Source of the DNA: Thalassotalea insulae
GTDB taxonomy: Bacteria; Pseudomonadota; Gammaproteobacteria; Enterobacterales; Alteromonadaceae
Length of the DNA: 64,000 nucleotides
NCBI RefSeq assembly: GCF_030161395.1
Contig: NZ_BSST01000001.1
Coordinates: 1 to 64,000, forward strand
Reading direction: 5' to 3'
Numbering within the stretch: position 1 is the stretch's first letter; each line of letters starts with the position of its first letter. The notes beneath the pieces were generated by a model, which was given only the letters and a program-made list of their open reading frames with translations, did no database searches and was not told the DNA's origin. The translations under genes were made by a program, and so were the position numbers. Below, one piece after another: positions 1 to 8,430 of this stretch.

Positions 1-85
1 CTAATAATGGGCAAAAAATTGTTGGCTAAAATGTTGAGGAACGAAAACAGCCAACTGTTTTTTGTCCTTGTTTATTAGCTTGTTA
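1..85 (-). repeat. attC site 1 (partial, cut by window edge)
   Basis: The first bases (TAACGCC side) lie outside the window. The rest matches the attC at 10700. It closes the cassette of the 87-aa gene and supplies its TAA stop. Confidence 0.85.
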
Positions 86-346
86 TGTGACTTTACCACC
101 AAGCTTATAATTTTTAAAACCTAATAGAAATAATACACCGCAATTAACAATTGAAACTAAAAATAAAATAGAGGCAATGTAAGGTTGTTTGCACCTAAAC
201 TCTTCGTGAAATAGGGAGAAGTTGCTTTCGCAGTAACCACTAGCCAAGCTAGCAGATGAAAACACCCACATTAAGCACCACAAAGCTGCAATGCAAAAGA
301 GCAATGAAAACGCTAATTGAGTTACTCCTTTACCTCGATGAGTCAT
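83..346 (-). CDS. Small two-helix membrane protein, cassette gene
   Basis: I do not recognise the family. The 87-aa product has a short basic N-terminus and two hydrophobic segments (about residues 9-33 and 57-77) separated by a Cys-containing loop, so it is probably an inner-membrane protein. The ATG is preceded by AGGGAAT, an acceptable ribosome binding site. The TAA stop is the first triplet of the attC, so the gene ends exactly where the recombination site begins. Single-gene cassette of the array. Confidence 0.7.
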   Translation of the reverse strand: MTHRGKGVTQLAFSLLFCIAALWCLMWVFSSASLASGYCESNFSLFHEEFRCKQPYIASILFLVSIVNCGVLFLLGFKNYKLGGKVT

Positions 347-363
347 AATTCCCTAGAGACACC

Positions 364-457
364 TAACGCCCTGTTAATGGGCAAAATATAGTTGGCTAGA
401 ATAAGCGACGAAGGAGCAAAAGCCAACTGTATTTTGTCCTTGTTAAACAGCTTGTTA
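364..457 (-). repeat. attC site 2
   Basis: TAACGCC...CTTGTTA ends with inner arms GTTGGCTAGA and AGCCAACTG. Closes the 143-aa cassette gene on its right. Confidence 0.92.
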
Positions 458-464
458 GGTGTAC

Positions 465-896
465 TTACACGTTTTGCGTATACGGTTTTATACCAATTAA
501 CTCAGAAACACCTGAACCCGATTTTAAAGCTAATTTGATAGAGGATACAAAGGCATCCAATGATAAAGCTTCAAATTGAACGATAAATTTTGCAGTAGAT
601 GCGGTGTCATTTGACAGAGAGACTAATACAGCCGTATGACCAACAGAATCGAAGCAATGAAATTTAAGCTCACAATGCCCATAAGGTGAGTCAACTTCAC
701 CAACTTTAAAGCTAACTTCATCTGAGTTAGATTGAGGAAAAGTTGATAACTTCTCAGCTAGTTTTTCAAACATTTGAGCATTTATATATTGCTCCGTTTC
801 TCCAGCGAAGTTTTCATTGCACGCCTTTACCCATATTTTCGCAGGGTCATCTCGTAAAAATTCGATCTCTAATCTGGGCTGCATCTGTCTGTACAC
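465..896 (-). CDS. Hypothetical soluble protein, cassette gene
   Basis: Not recognised. The 143-aa protein has no signal peptide or membrane segment and alternates strand-like and helical stretches, which suggests a compact cytosolic alpha/beta fold. The longest frame starts with GTG at 896. An in-frame ATG at 884 (sequence MQPRLEIEF) is an equally credible start. The stop lies seven bases outside the attC. Single-gene cassette; no neighbour suggests a function. Confidence 0.65.
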   Translation of the reverse strand: MYRQMQPRLEIEFLRDDPAKIWVKACNENFAGETEQYINAQMFEKLAEKLSTFPQSNSDEVSFKVGEVDSPYGHCELKFHCFDSVGHTAVLVSLSNDTASTAKFIVQFEALSLDAFVSSIKLALKSGSGVSELIGIKPYTQNV

Positions 897-897
897 C

Positions 898-985
898 TAA
901 CGCCCCTGTTAAGCGGATTAAAAATGTTTGGCTATAATCGCGAAGCGATGGCCAAGCTTTTTAAGTCCGATTGAACGCCTTGTTA
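898..985 (-). repeat. attC site 3
   Basis: 88-bp attC with arms TTGGCTATAA and GGCCAAGC. Belongs to the gene-less cassette to its right; near-identical to the attC at 2564. Confidence 0.9.
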
Positions 986-1214
986 TATATTTTTTGAATG
1001 TGTAACTAAACCAATTAGTTACACAACGTTTTACTACTATAACTGCAACACTACCGCAACGTAAACCTGAACGCGAATATTATAGAATTTACAGCTTTAT
1101 TTGCCGAAGCATTGCCAAAACTAAACCTAAAAATATACCCAAAGAATTCACCACTAAATACTAATAAAAACGAATAAACCTGATAGCGTTTTATATTGAA
1201 TTAGTTGCGGTATA
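986..1214 (-). other. Gene-less cassette, family A copy 1
   Basis: About 229 bp between two attC sites without a credible reading frame. It repeats almost exactly at 2652-2880, attC included. It carries an inverted repeat, TGTAACTAA...TTAGTTACA, just inside the attC, which could form a 9-bp hairpin. It may be a promoter or small-RNA cassette; the sequence does not decide. Confidence 0.75.
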
Positions 1215-1310
1215 TAACGCCCCAATAAGGGGAAATTTATTAGTTGGCTAAAATTGTTGAACGCAGTGAAAACAGCCAACTGTAAATTTTCCTGCTTTAT
1301 TGCCTTGTTA
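1215..1310 (-). repeat. attC site 4
   Basis: TAACGCCCCAATAAGG...TGCCTTGTTA with GTTGGCTA/AGCCAAC arms. Closes the 272-aa membrane-protein cassette and supplies its stop. Confidence 0.92.
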
Positions 1311-2126
1311 TGTGACTTTTTCAAAAAATAAAAAACATGCTTTAACACAAGAAACTAGTGACCCTATAAACATTCCTAAGCTTTTGTACATGTGTTCGGA
1401 TGACTCAAGCCGAACAAGAACCTCTAGTAACCTAGGCCTAAATTTACAGATAAATACATTGAATATATTAAATGCAAAGCAAAGATAAAATGCCAAGCTC
1501 GTGAAAAAGGTACTAATAAGTGCGGCAAAAAAAAATGACTCAGAAGCATTATTGTGTACCCCTACTGGAAATTCACCGTTCGCCCCAAAAACCACTGATA
1601 GAAAAAACATCATGGCTACAAAAATAACAAGGGAAAGAACTAAATCCATTGCCACAAATACAGGAAATAACCATAATTTTTTGCCATTGGATAGAGCTAG
1701 TAAATACTCTGTTTCTATTAAAGACAAGTAGTCTGCGAATATATTAGAAAGGCATAAAAATATAACAAACGGCACAATAATGTGTGATCTAGAAGTATTA
1801 TGAAAATCAAGTTCGGATGGTAATGTGATACTTCCTGATAGAAATATATAGGTTACATACAAAAAAAACAAAGAGGATAGCGCTGAACAAAATATTCTCC
1901 TTAGGGAAAAGATCTTATCTCCGTAGATGCGCCTAAACCCTGTAAAGAATCGATCGTTGATAAGCTCCACGGCTGAAGCGAAATCGTAGTCAGATAGCTT
2001 CGTGTACCATGAAGTAATGATCAGTCTATTTTGATCATTTTCTTCTGGGGTACTAATCCAGTCTAACAAAGAGCAGAATGCTAGAATTAATCCCATAAAA
2101 AGTAAAAAACCTTCAATGTCATCCAT
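1308..2126 (-). CDS. Polytopic membrane protein, cassette gene
   Basis: Family not recognised. The 272-aa protein has about six hydrophobic segments (roughly residues 6-24, 76-98, 114-133, 150-178, 196-222 and 245-265) and a charged cytosolic stretch between the first and second. It has no signal peptide or catalytic motif that I can name. It starts MDDIEGF at an ATG and ends on the TAA of the attC. At over 800 bp it is one of the longer cassettes. Confidence 0.7.
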   Translation of the reverse strand: MDDIEGFLLFMGLILAFCSLLDWISTPEENDQNRLIITSWYTKLSDYDFASAVELINDRFFTGFRRIYGDKIFSLRRIFCSALSSLFFLYVTYIFLSGSITLPSELDFHNTSRSHIIVPFVIFLCLSNIFADYLSLIETEYLLALSNGKKLWLFPVFVAMDLVLSLVIFVAMMFFLSVVFGANGEFPVGVHNNASESFFFAALISTFFTSLAFYLCFAFNIFNVFICKFRPRLLEVLVRLESSEHMYKSLGMFIGSLVSCVKACFLFFEKVT

Positions 2127-2164
2127 TAATTCACCCGCTATTCATAATCACCGATGCCGTCACA

Positions 2165-2259
2165 TAACGCCCAACTAAGGGGCAAATTAATGCTTGGCTA
2201 TAATTTGGAACGCAGTGACAAAAGCCAAGCTTTATTTGTCCCGCTTTAGTTACTTGTTA
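2165..2259 (-). repeat. attC site 5
   Basis: TAACGCCCAACTAAGG...TACTTGTTA with GCTTGGCTATAA/AGCCAAGC arms. Closes the 94-aa cassette. Confidence 0.92.
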
Positions 2260-2267
2260 GTTGCCGT

Positions 2268-2552
2268 TTACTTGTTTGCAAGAATAAATATTAAAATTAT
2301 TGAAACAACAGGTAAACACATTAAATTAAGAAAACTCCAATATTGTTTTTTTGTCAGAGAGTAAAACCCTAAACAAAGGTGAATACTGGTAATAACACTA
2401 CATATTACGCCACTTGCTATCAGCTTAAAATTGTACTCGGTATCAGGAAAAAATAGCACAGCAACTATACATGCAGGCAAGATGATTATTAACTCAGTTA
2501 AAACAAAATGAGCATCATCTAAAAACTTGATATATCTCCGAGCTAGATTCAT
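2268..2552 (-). CDS. Small three-helix membrane protein, cassette gene
   Basis: Unrecognised 94-aa protein. A short basic amphipathic N-terminus (MNLARRYIKF) is followed by three hydrophobic segments at about residues 16-35, 43-65 and 73-91, so the protein is nearly all membrane. It starts at ATG 2552 and stops eight bases outside the attC. Single-gene cassette. Confidence 0.68.
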   Translation of the reverse strand: MNLARRYIKFLDDAHFVLTELIIILPACIVAVLFFPDTEYNFKLIASGVICSVITSIHLCLGFYSLTKKQYWSFLNLMCLPVVSIILIFILANK

Positions 2553-2563
2553 ATAATGGCAAC

Positions 2564-2651
2564 TAACGCCCCTGTTAAGCGGATTAAAAACGATTGGCTA
2601 TAATCGCGAAGCGATGGCCAAGCTTTTTAAGTCCGATTGAACGCCTTGTTA
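2564..2651 (-). repeat. attC site 6
   Basis: Second copy of the 88-bp attC type seen at 898, again attached to a family A gene-less cassette. Confidence 0.9.
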
Positions 2652-2880
2652 TATATTTTTTGAATGTGTAACTAAACCAATTAGTTACACAACGTTTTAC
2701 TACTATAACTGCAACACCACCGCAACGTAAACCTGAACGCGAATATTACGGAATTTACAGCTTTATTTGCCGAAGCATTCCCAAAACTAAACCTAAAAAT
2801 ATACCCAAAGAATTCACTACTAAATGCTAATAAAAACGAATAAACCTGATAGCGTTTTATATTGAATTAGTTGCGGTATA
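2652..2880 (-). other. Gene-less cassette, family A copy 2
   Basis: Near-identical repeat of 986-1214, including the TGTAACTAA/TTAGTTACA inverted repeat. It has no credible gene. The two copies are separated by two gene cassettes, so this is not a simple tandem duplication. Confidence 0.75.
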
Positions 2881-2979
2881 TAACGCCCACATTAAGGGGC
2901 TTTTTTATTAGTTTGCTAAAATTGTGTAGCGCAGCGAAACCGAGCAAACTGTAAAAAGTCCCGCTTTAATTGCTTGTTA
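2881..2979 (-). repeat. attC site 7
   Basis: CCCACATTAAGGGG-type attC, the subtype always found with gene-less families B and C. Confidence 0.92.
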
Positions 2980-3202
2980 TATGTTAAACCAAGCTTTCGC
3001 GGCAATGCCGCAAACACCTGAGCATTTGATAAAACATATAAGCTTAAATATTTAAATAAACCTGACAGTTTAACTGGAATAGAAAAGTGAGTATTGAATT
3101 CACTCCCTGAACATTAAGGCTTATTCCTTTAAATTAATGCCATACTTTAAATTCTTAACCACGTTTTAACAACGAATATTTTCAAGAATTCTGAACAACA
3201 TA
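2980..3202 (-). other. Gene-less cassette, family B copy 1
   Basis: About 223 bp without a credible gene, repeated at 38139, 45987 and 47591. Near the attC it has a GC-rich hairpin (GCGGCAATGCCGC). The first roughly 50 bases are shared with family C; the remainder is diverged from family C but alignable with it in places. Confidence 0.75.
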
Positions 3203-3290
3203 TAACGCTAAGCTAAGCGGAAAATTACAGTTAGGCTATAATGCGCGGAGCGCGAGCCAACTGTAATTTTTCCGTTTAAGCGCCTTGTTA
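3203..3290 (-). repeat. attC site 8
   Basis: 88-bp attC (TAACGCTAAGCTAAGCGG...CGCCTTGTTA). Closes the serine-hydrolase cassette. Confidence 0.9.
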
Positions 3291-3317
3291 TATTTTTTAA
3301 TTTAAACACTGTTGTTT

Positions 3318-4418
3318 TTACTTTTTTAGTAGGTCACGAATTTTATTGCGAACGTCTCGGTCGCCTCTACCATAATTAGACAGTACGACAACGACGTAGC
3401 CTTGATCTAGGTAGATATCGAGATTTGAACCAATACCTGGGAATGCACCGCCATGTCCTACTATACGATTATCGGAATCTCCACGAACAGTAAAACCGTA
3501 ACCATAATCAAAGTACCTTAACTTTGATTGAACTGTAAATGCCTGTTCAGTTAACTCTTTACCTAACAGCTTGTTGTTAGTTAGGGCTAAGGCAAATTTG
3601 TGAAGATCTTGTACAGTAGAAAAACCACCGCCATCAGGTGTGCCTTTAAATACAAACATGAAATTATTATTTTTCCAACCTGTAGAGTTATCTTTGCTAG
3701 GCTCATAACCCGTAGCTAAGTTGAATATGGGCTGATCCAACTCATAACTGTCAGAGTTTTCCATACCTGCTTTTTGGTAAATATTTTCGCGAATATAGCT
3801 GTAATAGTCCTTACCGCTGACCTTTTCTATAACAACACCAAGCACTAGCATACCAGTATTACTGTATTGAGATTTTGTGCCTGCCTTAAACAAAACAGGG
3901 CCGTTAACCACCAAAGACTTATAATCATCTAGCGTTCGGTAGTTACTTTTAGATGTATTCCTATAAGTTTTATTGAAGTAATGATCTAGACCTGAGCTGT
4001 GACTTAGTAGATGCTTTATTTCTATTTCACTACTAACCCTTTTAGGCAGCCAGCTTTCATCTATAAATTTGCTCAATTTATCAGATAGAGATAATTTTCC
4101 AGATTCTACTAACTGTAGAATTGCAACAGAGGTAAACATTTTGTTCATTGAAGCAAGGTTAAATTTAGTTTCAACATTATTTGGAACATTAAACCTTTTG
4201 CTTGCCAATCCATATGCCTCTAGAACTAAAACATCTTCCCCCTTGGCAAGCAATACACTTCCTGAGAACTCATTTTTAGCAGCTAATTCTTTTAGGTATT
4301 GTTTTAACTGTTTAACTACTTCTTCAGATGTACTACTAGCAGCACTGCAAGGTTGCGCCAATAGAATTCCCAAAGCTAATATGCTTGATAAAACTAATTT
4401 CATAAATCCTTTTCCCAT
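3318..4418 (-). CDS. Exported serine hydrolase, beta-lactamase class C-like
   Basis: A periplasmic or envelope hydrolase of the class C beta-lactamase / penicillin-binding-protein-like esterase family, 366 aa. A signal peptide covers about residues 1-27. The nucleophile motif S-x-x-K is SMNK at residues 90-93, the Y-x-N motif is YSN, and the third motif HGG appears in GHGGAFPG, so the catalytic set looks complete. The substrate cannot be read from sequence; these proteins range from D-aminopeptidases to esterases, and a resistance role is not implied. ATG 4418 has GGAAG upstream, and ATG 4403 after AAAAGGA is an alternative start. Single-gene cassette. Confidence 0.88.
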   Translation of the reverse strand: MGKGFMKLVLSSILALGILLAQPCSAASSTSEEVVKQLKQYLKELAAKNEFSGSVLLAKGEDVLVLEAYGLASKRFNVPNNVETKFNLASMNKMFTSVAILQLVESGKLSLSDKLSKFIDESWLPKRVSSEIEIKHLLSHSSGLDHYFNKTYRNTSKSNYRTLDDYKSLVVNGPVLFKAGTKSQYSNTGMLVLGVVIEKVSGKDYYSYIRENIYQKAGMENSDSYELDQPIFNLATGYEPSKDNSTGWKNNNFMFVFKGTPDGGGFSTVQDLHKFALALTNNKLLGKELTEQAFTVQSKLRYFDYGYGFTVRGDSDNRIVGHGGAFPGIGSNLDIYLDQGYVVVVLSNYGRGDRDVRNKIRDLLKK

Positions 4419-4452
4419 ACTTCCAAGTTATCACCATAGGTGTGAAAAAATA

Positions 4453-4550
4453 TAACGCCCCATTCAGGGGTTTTTAATAAGTTGGCTAAAATAACGAACG
4501 CAGTGAGAAAAAGCCAACTGTTAAAAATCCCGCACTGCAATGGCTTGTTA
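4453..4550 (-). repeat. attC site 9
   Basis: CCCATTCAGGGG-type attC ending TGGCTTGTTA. Closes the alpha/beta-hydrolase cassette and supplies its stop. Confidence 0.92.
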
Positions 4551-5585
4551 TGTACCTTTTAATCTAACTTTTTGAACAATTGATAGCACTGAATTAATAA
4601 CAATTTCCGGTTGTTCAAATTGAACATAATGATCGGCTTTATATAATATTTTAAGTTCACTTCTTGTTGACCATGACGCTTGCTCTTTATGAGTAAACAG
4701 ATCTTTTTCTATTAAAGAGGAGAGTTGTTTTCGACTCATACCATATTCCGATAATTCATCATCTGACATTTTCTCATAGTTAGCGATAGCACCTATAACA
4801 AAAACTGGTCGATTGCCAAAATCACGGAAGCTGCCCGCTTCATTTAACGTTTGTTCATAGGCTTTGCTCTCCTGAGTTAATGCTAAGCCTGATGATGGAG
4901 AGTAAGCATCAATTACTTGCTCATCTTTTAACGATTGATTATTTAACCTGCCATCGTTCAACTTAGCGAAATATCGTGTTAAACCAGCATAAGCCCACAT
5001 CGGTTCAAAAAAATCCATAAAAACATACGAGATGCGATTCATTAAAGGTTCTTCAAACTCTTTAAAAATACTCACTTGGTCAGGATGGGAAGTGTCTACA
5101 AAAACTAAACCCGCTACACTTGAACCAAAGTACTTGGTAAATATTGTTATATAAGGTCCTCCAAAAGAGTGACCAACTAATACATATGGAGGTTTTTCAC
5201 CTGCGATAGTCATTGTTTTATTGAGATCTTCTGCAATGGCTTTACCTAATAATTCTTCAGATGTTGAACGTTCATCACTCCACATCATTCCTGCACGATC
5301 ATACGCACATGCACGTGTAAACTTAGCTATTTCATCATGAACCAAAGACCAACTTAGCGACCCACTAGTATCCAGTCCAGACTCAAAAACCACTATGGGA
5401 TTTCCTTCTCCACGGCAATCTAAATGTATACTTCTACCGCCAATATCAATCATTTTACCAACAGGAGGGAAGTCAATTAACGCCTGTTTTTTAGCTGAAT
5501 TTTCTGCAAATACTCCAATTAGAAAACACAGTATAATGAAAGCTGAAAATAATATTAGCCAAAGTTTATTCTTCGACTTCGCCAT
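4548..5585 (-). CDS. Membrane-anchored alpha/beta-fold hydrolase
   Basis: A 345-aa alpha/beta hydrolase with an N-terminal signal or anchor segment (about residues 8-27). The nucleophile elbow is G-H-S-F-G (VLVGHSFGG), an oxyanion-type region FESG lies upstream, and a C-terminal H in ADHYVQ is the likely catalytic histidine. The substrate is unknown. The gene ends on the attC TAA. With the serine hydrolase at 3318 it gives two exported hydrolase cassettes in a row, though cassettes are usually unlinked in function. Confidence 0.85.
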   Translation of the reverse strand: MAKSKNKLWLILFSAFIILCFLIGVFAENSAKKQALIDFPPVGKMIDIGGRSIHLDCRGEGNPIVVFESGLDTSGSLSWSLVHDEIAKFTRACAYDRAGMMWSDERSTSEELLGKAIAEDLNKTMTIAGEKPPYVLVGHSFGGPYITIFTKYFGSSVAGLVFVDTSHPDQVSIFKEFEEPLMNRISYVFMDFFEPMWAYAGLTRYFAKLNDGRLNNQSLKDEQVIDAYSPSSGLALTQESKAYEQTLNEAGSFRDFGNRPVFVIGAIANYEKMSDDELSEYGMSRKQLSSLIEKDLFTHKEQASWSTRSELKILYKADHYVQFEQPEIVINSVLSIVQKVRLKGT

Positions 5586-5612
5586 CTACACTCCGGGATT
5601 CGATAAGGTACA

Positions 5613-5707
5613 TAACGCCTAATTAACAGGCAAAAAATTGTTGGCTAAAATTAAGCGACGAAGGAGCAAAAGCTAACTGTATTTTGTCCTTGTTAAACAG
5701 CTTGTTA
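5613..5707 (-). repeat. attC site 10
   Basis: TAACGCCTAATTAACAGG...CAGCTTGTTA. One arm reads AGCTAACTG against GTTGGCTA, a small mismatch in the stem. Confidence 0.9.
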
Positions 5708-5710
5708 TGT

Positions 5711-6187
5711 TTAAATTACTCTAGGATAAGATATAAACAAACCCAGAATAAAGCTAGCTAAAAAAGCACAAAGCCTTGTTGCTTTATACTCATTGGGCTT
5801 AATAACAGGCCCTCTACCATGCATATTAGTATTAAAGATATATGCATATGCCCAGTGAACAGGTATTACAAAAAGAAACATTAAAAAAATAACTGTATTT
5901 ATTGGTTGATTAGACAATAGTAATTGACTCGTGAAAAACCAAACATAGCTGAAAACCACAAATAGAACTTTTAGCATTGGTTCATGTTTTGGGTTTATTT
6001 TAGGTATTAGCCTTTCGTAGTTAAACGGACTTATTTTATTTTCTTTTGGTGGTGTGTGAGTCCCTTGTTCTATTTTTGCAATTAAGCTACAAATTATTTC
6101 ATACCTTTCAGGGTATTGTTCCTTATCAATAGAAGACTCTACTTCTTCTAATTCTTCTAAAGTATATTCTTCAAACTTTGGATTCAC
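5711..6187 (-). CDS. Membrane protein with acidic N-terminal domain, cassette gene
   Basis: Unrecognised. I place the start at GTG 6187 (MNPKFEEYTLEELEEVE), giving 158 aa. The longer frame runs backwards through the attC, and an ATG at 6208 opens only a five-codon frame. The N-terminal half is acidic and helical, and two or three hydrophobic segments lie around residues 80-103, 110-128 and 140-156. Single-gene cassette. Confidence 0.65.
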   Translation of the reverse strand: MNPKFEEYTLEELEEVESSIDKEQYPERYEIICSLIAKIEQGTHTPPKENKISPFNYERLIPKINPKHEPMLKVLFVVFSYVWFFTSQLLLSNQPINTVIFLMFLFVIPVHWAYAYIFNTNMHGRGPVIKPNEYKATRLCAFLASFILGLFISYPRVI

Positions 6188-6208
6188 ACTAGAACCTTGC
6201 TTTAAACA

Positions 6209-6302
6209 TAACGCCTCATTAAGAGGCAAAAAATTGTTGGCTAAAATTAGCGACGCAGGAGCAAAAGCCAACTGTTTTTTGTCCTGCTTTAATGACTTGT
6301 TA
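6209..6302 (-). repeat. attC site 11
   Basis: CCTCATTAAGAGG-type attC, shared with the paralogous cassette at 25658. Confidence 0.92.
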
Positions 6303-6756
6303 GAAGCCGATTACTCCGATGTTCTTTGATTGGATCGTGTGGATTTACATTACCACCTTCCAGAGCCTTATTTATATAACCTAAATCAGTCTCGATTTCG
6401 ACTGCAACCAAATAATGCTTACCTAATGCAGAGCGCCAATAGTGAAACTTTTCTTGGTACTCTTGGTTGAAACTAAACTCAACTGAAACAGATTTAACCC
6501 ATTCGAGCGGAGTGTTCTGCGCCTCAAGTAACCGATCTAGTTGGGCTTTCATTTGTTGGCACATTTCAAACACCTGAGGTGAATTAAGGCTATTACGTAA
6601 GGCTAATAAATCTAAAGTAATAGATTCAACATTATTTTCTTGTGCCAACAAGAACAACTGACCAACTGCCCAGTACCCTAAATAATCGTTATTTCGCCCA
6701 CTTAATAGTTTGGCAAAATTGATTGTGATTCCTTTCAATTCTCGACGACGAGGCAT
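6289..6756 (-). CDS. Hypothetical 155-aa protein, paralogue of the gene at 25738
   Basis: Soluble 155-aa protein of unknown function with no signal peptide. The reading frame enters the attC by 14 bases before stopping. A second cassette with the same attC type at 25738-26205 encodes a protein differing at six positions. Of the seven base changes I count in the coding region, six alter the amino acid. The N-terminus MPRRREL is basic. Confidence 0.72.
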   Translation of the reverse strand: MPRRRELKGITINFAKLLSGRNNDYLGYWAVGQLFLLAQENNVESITLDLLALRNSLNSPQVFEMCQQMKAQLDRLLEAQNTPLEWVKSVSVEFSFNQEYQEKFHYWRSALGKHYLVAVEIETDLGYINKALEGGNVNPHDPIKEHRSNRLLTSH

Positions 6757-6773
6757 AATTTCCTAAAGGCTTC

Positions 6774-6872
6774 TAACGCCGCGTTAAACGGCTGAGTAAT
6801 GCTTGCTAAAATGTGAAGCGAAGCGGAACCGAGCAAGCATTACGGTGTCCGACTTTTTTAAACGCCTTGTTA
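6774..6872 (-). repeat. attC site 12
   Basis: GCGTTAAACGGC-type attC with GCTTGCTAAAA/GAGCAAGC arms. Closes the 85-aa cassette. Confidence 0.92.
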
Positions 6873-6882
6873 TGTTTCAATA

Positions 6883-7140
6883 CTACAGCGGTTCAATATC
6901 TTTTGGAAAAATACTTAATACACTGCTTTCATAATTATCAAAGTCGCGTTTCAAATTACGAATATTCCAGCTTCGATTGATATGTGCATAAATATGAGAG
7001 AGTTGGATTCTGAAATCTTCTTCGCTAATTTCACCATTTTCATTTAGCTGAGCGATTAATGTTTCCAAATGCTCTTTGGCATCATCTAATTCATATAGAA
7101 ATGTTGACCATTCGTTTGGATTAGACTTCCGATCTATCAT
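6883..7140 (-). CDS. Small acidic helical protein, cassette gene
   Basis: Unrecognised 85-aa cytosolic protein, rich in Glu, Asp and Asn, mostly helical by composition, with no membrane segment. It starts at ATG 7140 and stops ten bases from the attC. The size and acidity resemble antitoxins or immunity proteins, but no specific motif supports that. Its cassette lies just left of the attC that holds IS copy 1. Confidence 0.65.
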   Translation of the reverse strand: MIDRKSNPNEWSTFLYELDDAKEHLETLIAQLNENGEISEEDFRIQLSHIYAHINRSWNIRNLKRDFDNYESSVLSIFPKDIEPL

Positions 7141-7155
7141 GATATCCTTGAAACA

Positions 7156-7249
7156 TAACGCCGCAATATGGGGCGTATAAATGCTTGGCTAAAATCGCGA
7201 AGAATGAGCGCCAGCCAAGCTTTAGACGTCCCATGCATAATTGCCTTGT
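7156..7249 (-). repeat. attC site 13, split by IS copy 1
   Basis: GCAATATGGGGC-type attC running to CTTGT, where the IS begins. The missing TTA reappears after the element at 8460-8462. The insertion separates the TAACAAG box from the rest of the site. Confidence 0.9.
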
Positions 7250-7304
7250 ATGGATAATAACAGCCAAATCTTATTATTCTTTTTAATCCTTTTCGGGTAA
7301 TGTG

Positions 7305-7470
7305 AGGCCCAAGCTTTGGCTGCAACCAAAGCCTTTTTATATGGTAGTTCGATGATTGGCAGGCTCCTCTATTGAGAGACCGATAACAAGTACGAACGCC
7401 ATATAAAACTCCAAGCACTAAACTCGGATAGTCAACTGGGCCTCGAGCCCGAATAGCAAGGCAGAGTCAG
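7305..7470 (+). ncRNA. Predicted bridge RNA of IS copy 1
   Basis: Read by eye in the leader. A 5' hairpin GCTTTGG/CCAAAGC lies at 7313-7332. A stem TATATGG-GTTCG (7338-7351) pairs with CGAAC-CCATATA (7393-7405). Its loop holds ATTGGC (7355-7360) on the left and ATAACAAG (7383-7390) on the right. A stem ACTC/GAGT (7422-7425 and 7464-7467) encloses hairpin GGGC-CTCGA-GCCC, with ATAGTCA (7428-7434) on the left and CAAG (7457-7460) on the right. ATAACAAG complements the attC end CTTGTTAT; ATAGTCA equals the element's right end. Known IS110 bridge RNAs carry target and donor loops in this order. Exact RNA ends are not known. Confidence 0.72.
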
Positions 7471-7476
7471 CTTATT

Positions 7477-8430
7477 ATGAATAACAAAAATAATCAAAAC
7501 GAAATAAATGTTGGTGTTGATACTGGCAAATCACAACTCGATATTTACATACGCCCGTTAGATATTTATTTCACCGTGACTAACGACGAAATAGGTATTA
7601 AAAAGGCGATTAAGGAAATCAAAAAATATAAACCAACACGCATCACTATTGAAGCAACTGGACGTCTTGAGCAAGACTTTATTATGGCTTGCGCAAAAGC
7701 TAATTTGCCTTTTGTTGTAGCCAACCCTGCACATATCAAAAAATTTGCAGGTGCCATAGGGCAGCATGCAAAAACAGACAAATTAGATGCACAACTTATT
7801 GCATATTACGGTGAAGCGATAAAGCCCAAACTTTCAATGCTAAAGCCCGCTACCATGCAATTGATGAGCGACTTACTTTCTCGTCGTAGACAGTTAATAG
7901 GTATACAAACCATGGAAAAGAACCGTCTAAAAATCATGCCAAAAACAATCAGCAGTATGATTAATCCCATTTTAACTGCCATTAAAAATCAGCTCGATAA
8001 GCTAGACCAAAAACTACTTAAATTAATGGAAAGCTGTGAGGATTATAAAACTAAAAACATGATAATCCAGAGCATGCCTGGTGTTGGTAATGTCGTCGCT
8101 TTCAACTTACTAAGCGATATGCCTGAGCTCGGTTATCTAACAAATAAACAAGCATCGTCATTGATTGGTGTTGCGCCATTTAATAAAGAAAGTGGTATCT
8201 ATCGTGGCACAAGACAGATACGAGGAGGACGTCCCAAAATTCGAACGGCAATGTACATGGCGATGATGTCCGCAATCCAATGTAACTCAGTTTTTAAAGG
8301 TACTTACGAACGGTTATTAGCGGCAGGAAAAACCAAAAAAACAGCATTAATTGCCTGTGTAAGAAAGATGATTGTGATCTTAAATTCAATGGTAAGAGAT
8401 GGTGTCATGTGGGATCCTAAAATGAGTTGA
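7477..8430 (+). CDS. IS110-family DEDD transposase, copy 1
   Basis: A 317-aa RNA-guided recombinase of the IS110 family. The N-terminal RuvC-like domain has acidic residues at D15 (VGVDTGKS), E59 (TIEATG), D101 and D104 (TDKLDAQ). The C-terminal transposase domain holds the expected catalytic serine at S239 (NKESG), followed by RGGR and a basic helix region. The length is normal for the family. It starts at ATG 7477 without a strong ribosome binding site, because the preceding bases belong to the predicted bridge RNA. It should catalyse recombination of the circular element with attC under RNA guidance (family knowledge plus inference). Confidence 0.93.
   Translation: MNNKNNQNEINVGVDTGKSQLDIYIRPLDIYFTVTNDEIGIKKAIKEIKKYKPTRITIEATGRLEQDFIMACAKANLPFVVANPAHIKKFAGAIGQHAKTDKLDAQLIAYYGEAIKPKLSMLKPATMQLMSDLLSRRRQLIGIQTMEKNRLKIMPKTISSMINPILTAIKNQLDKLDQKLLKLMESCEDYKTKNMIIQSMPGVGNVVAFNLLSDMPELGYLTNKQASSLIGVAPFNKESGIYRGTRQIRGGRPKIRTAMYMAMMSAIQCNSVFKGTYERLLAAGKTKKTALIACVRKMIVILNSMVRDGVMWDPKMS

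Noticed and set aside
4069..4455. Plus-strand frame opposite the first serine hydrolase
   Set aside because: Antisense shadow of a gene with complete catalytic motifs.
7137..7418. Minus-strand open frame repeated at all IS leaders (also 10707, 19136, 26782, 36534)
   Set aside because: It is antisense to the predicted bridge RNA, starts in the leader and runs into unrelated attC sequence. It is repeated only because the IS is repeated.
7451..7460. A perfect right donor guide in the predicted bridge RNA
   Set aside because: Only CAAG matches the complement of the junction; ATAGCAAG has an extra G against ATACAAG, so I do not claim full pairing on that side.
7558..7781. Minus-strand frames inside each transposase gene
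   Set aside because: Shadows of the transposase codons; no ribosome binding site or family resemblance.
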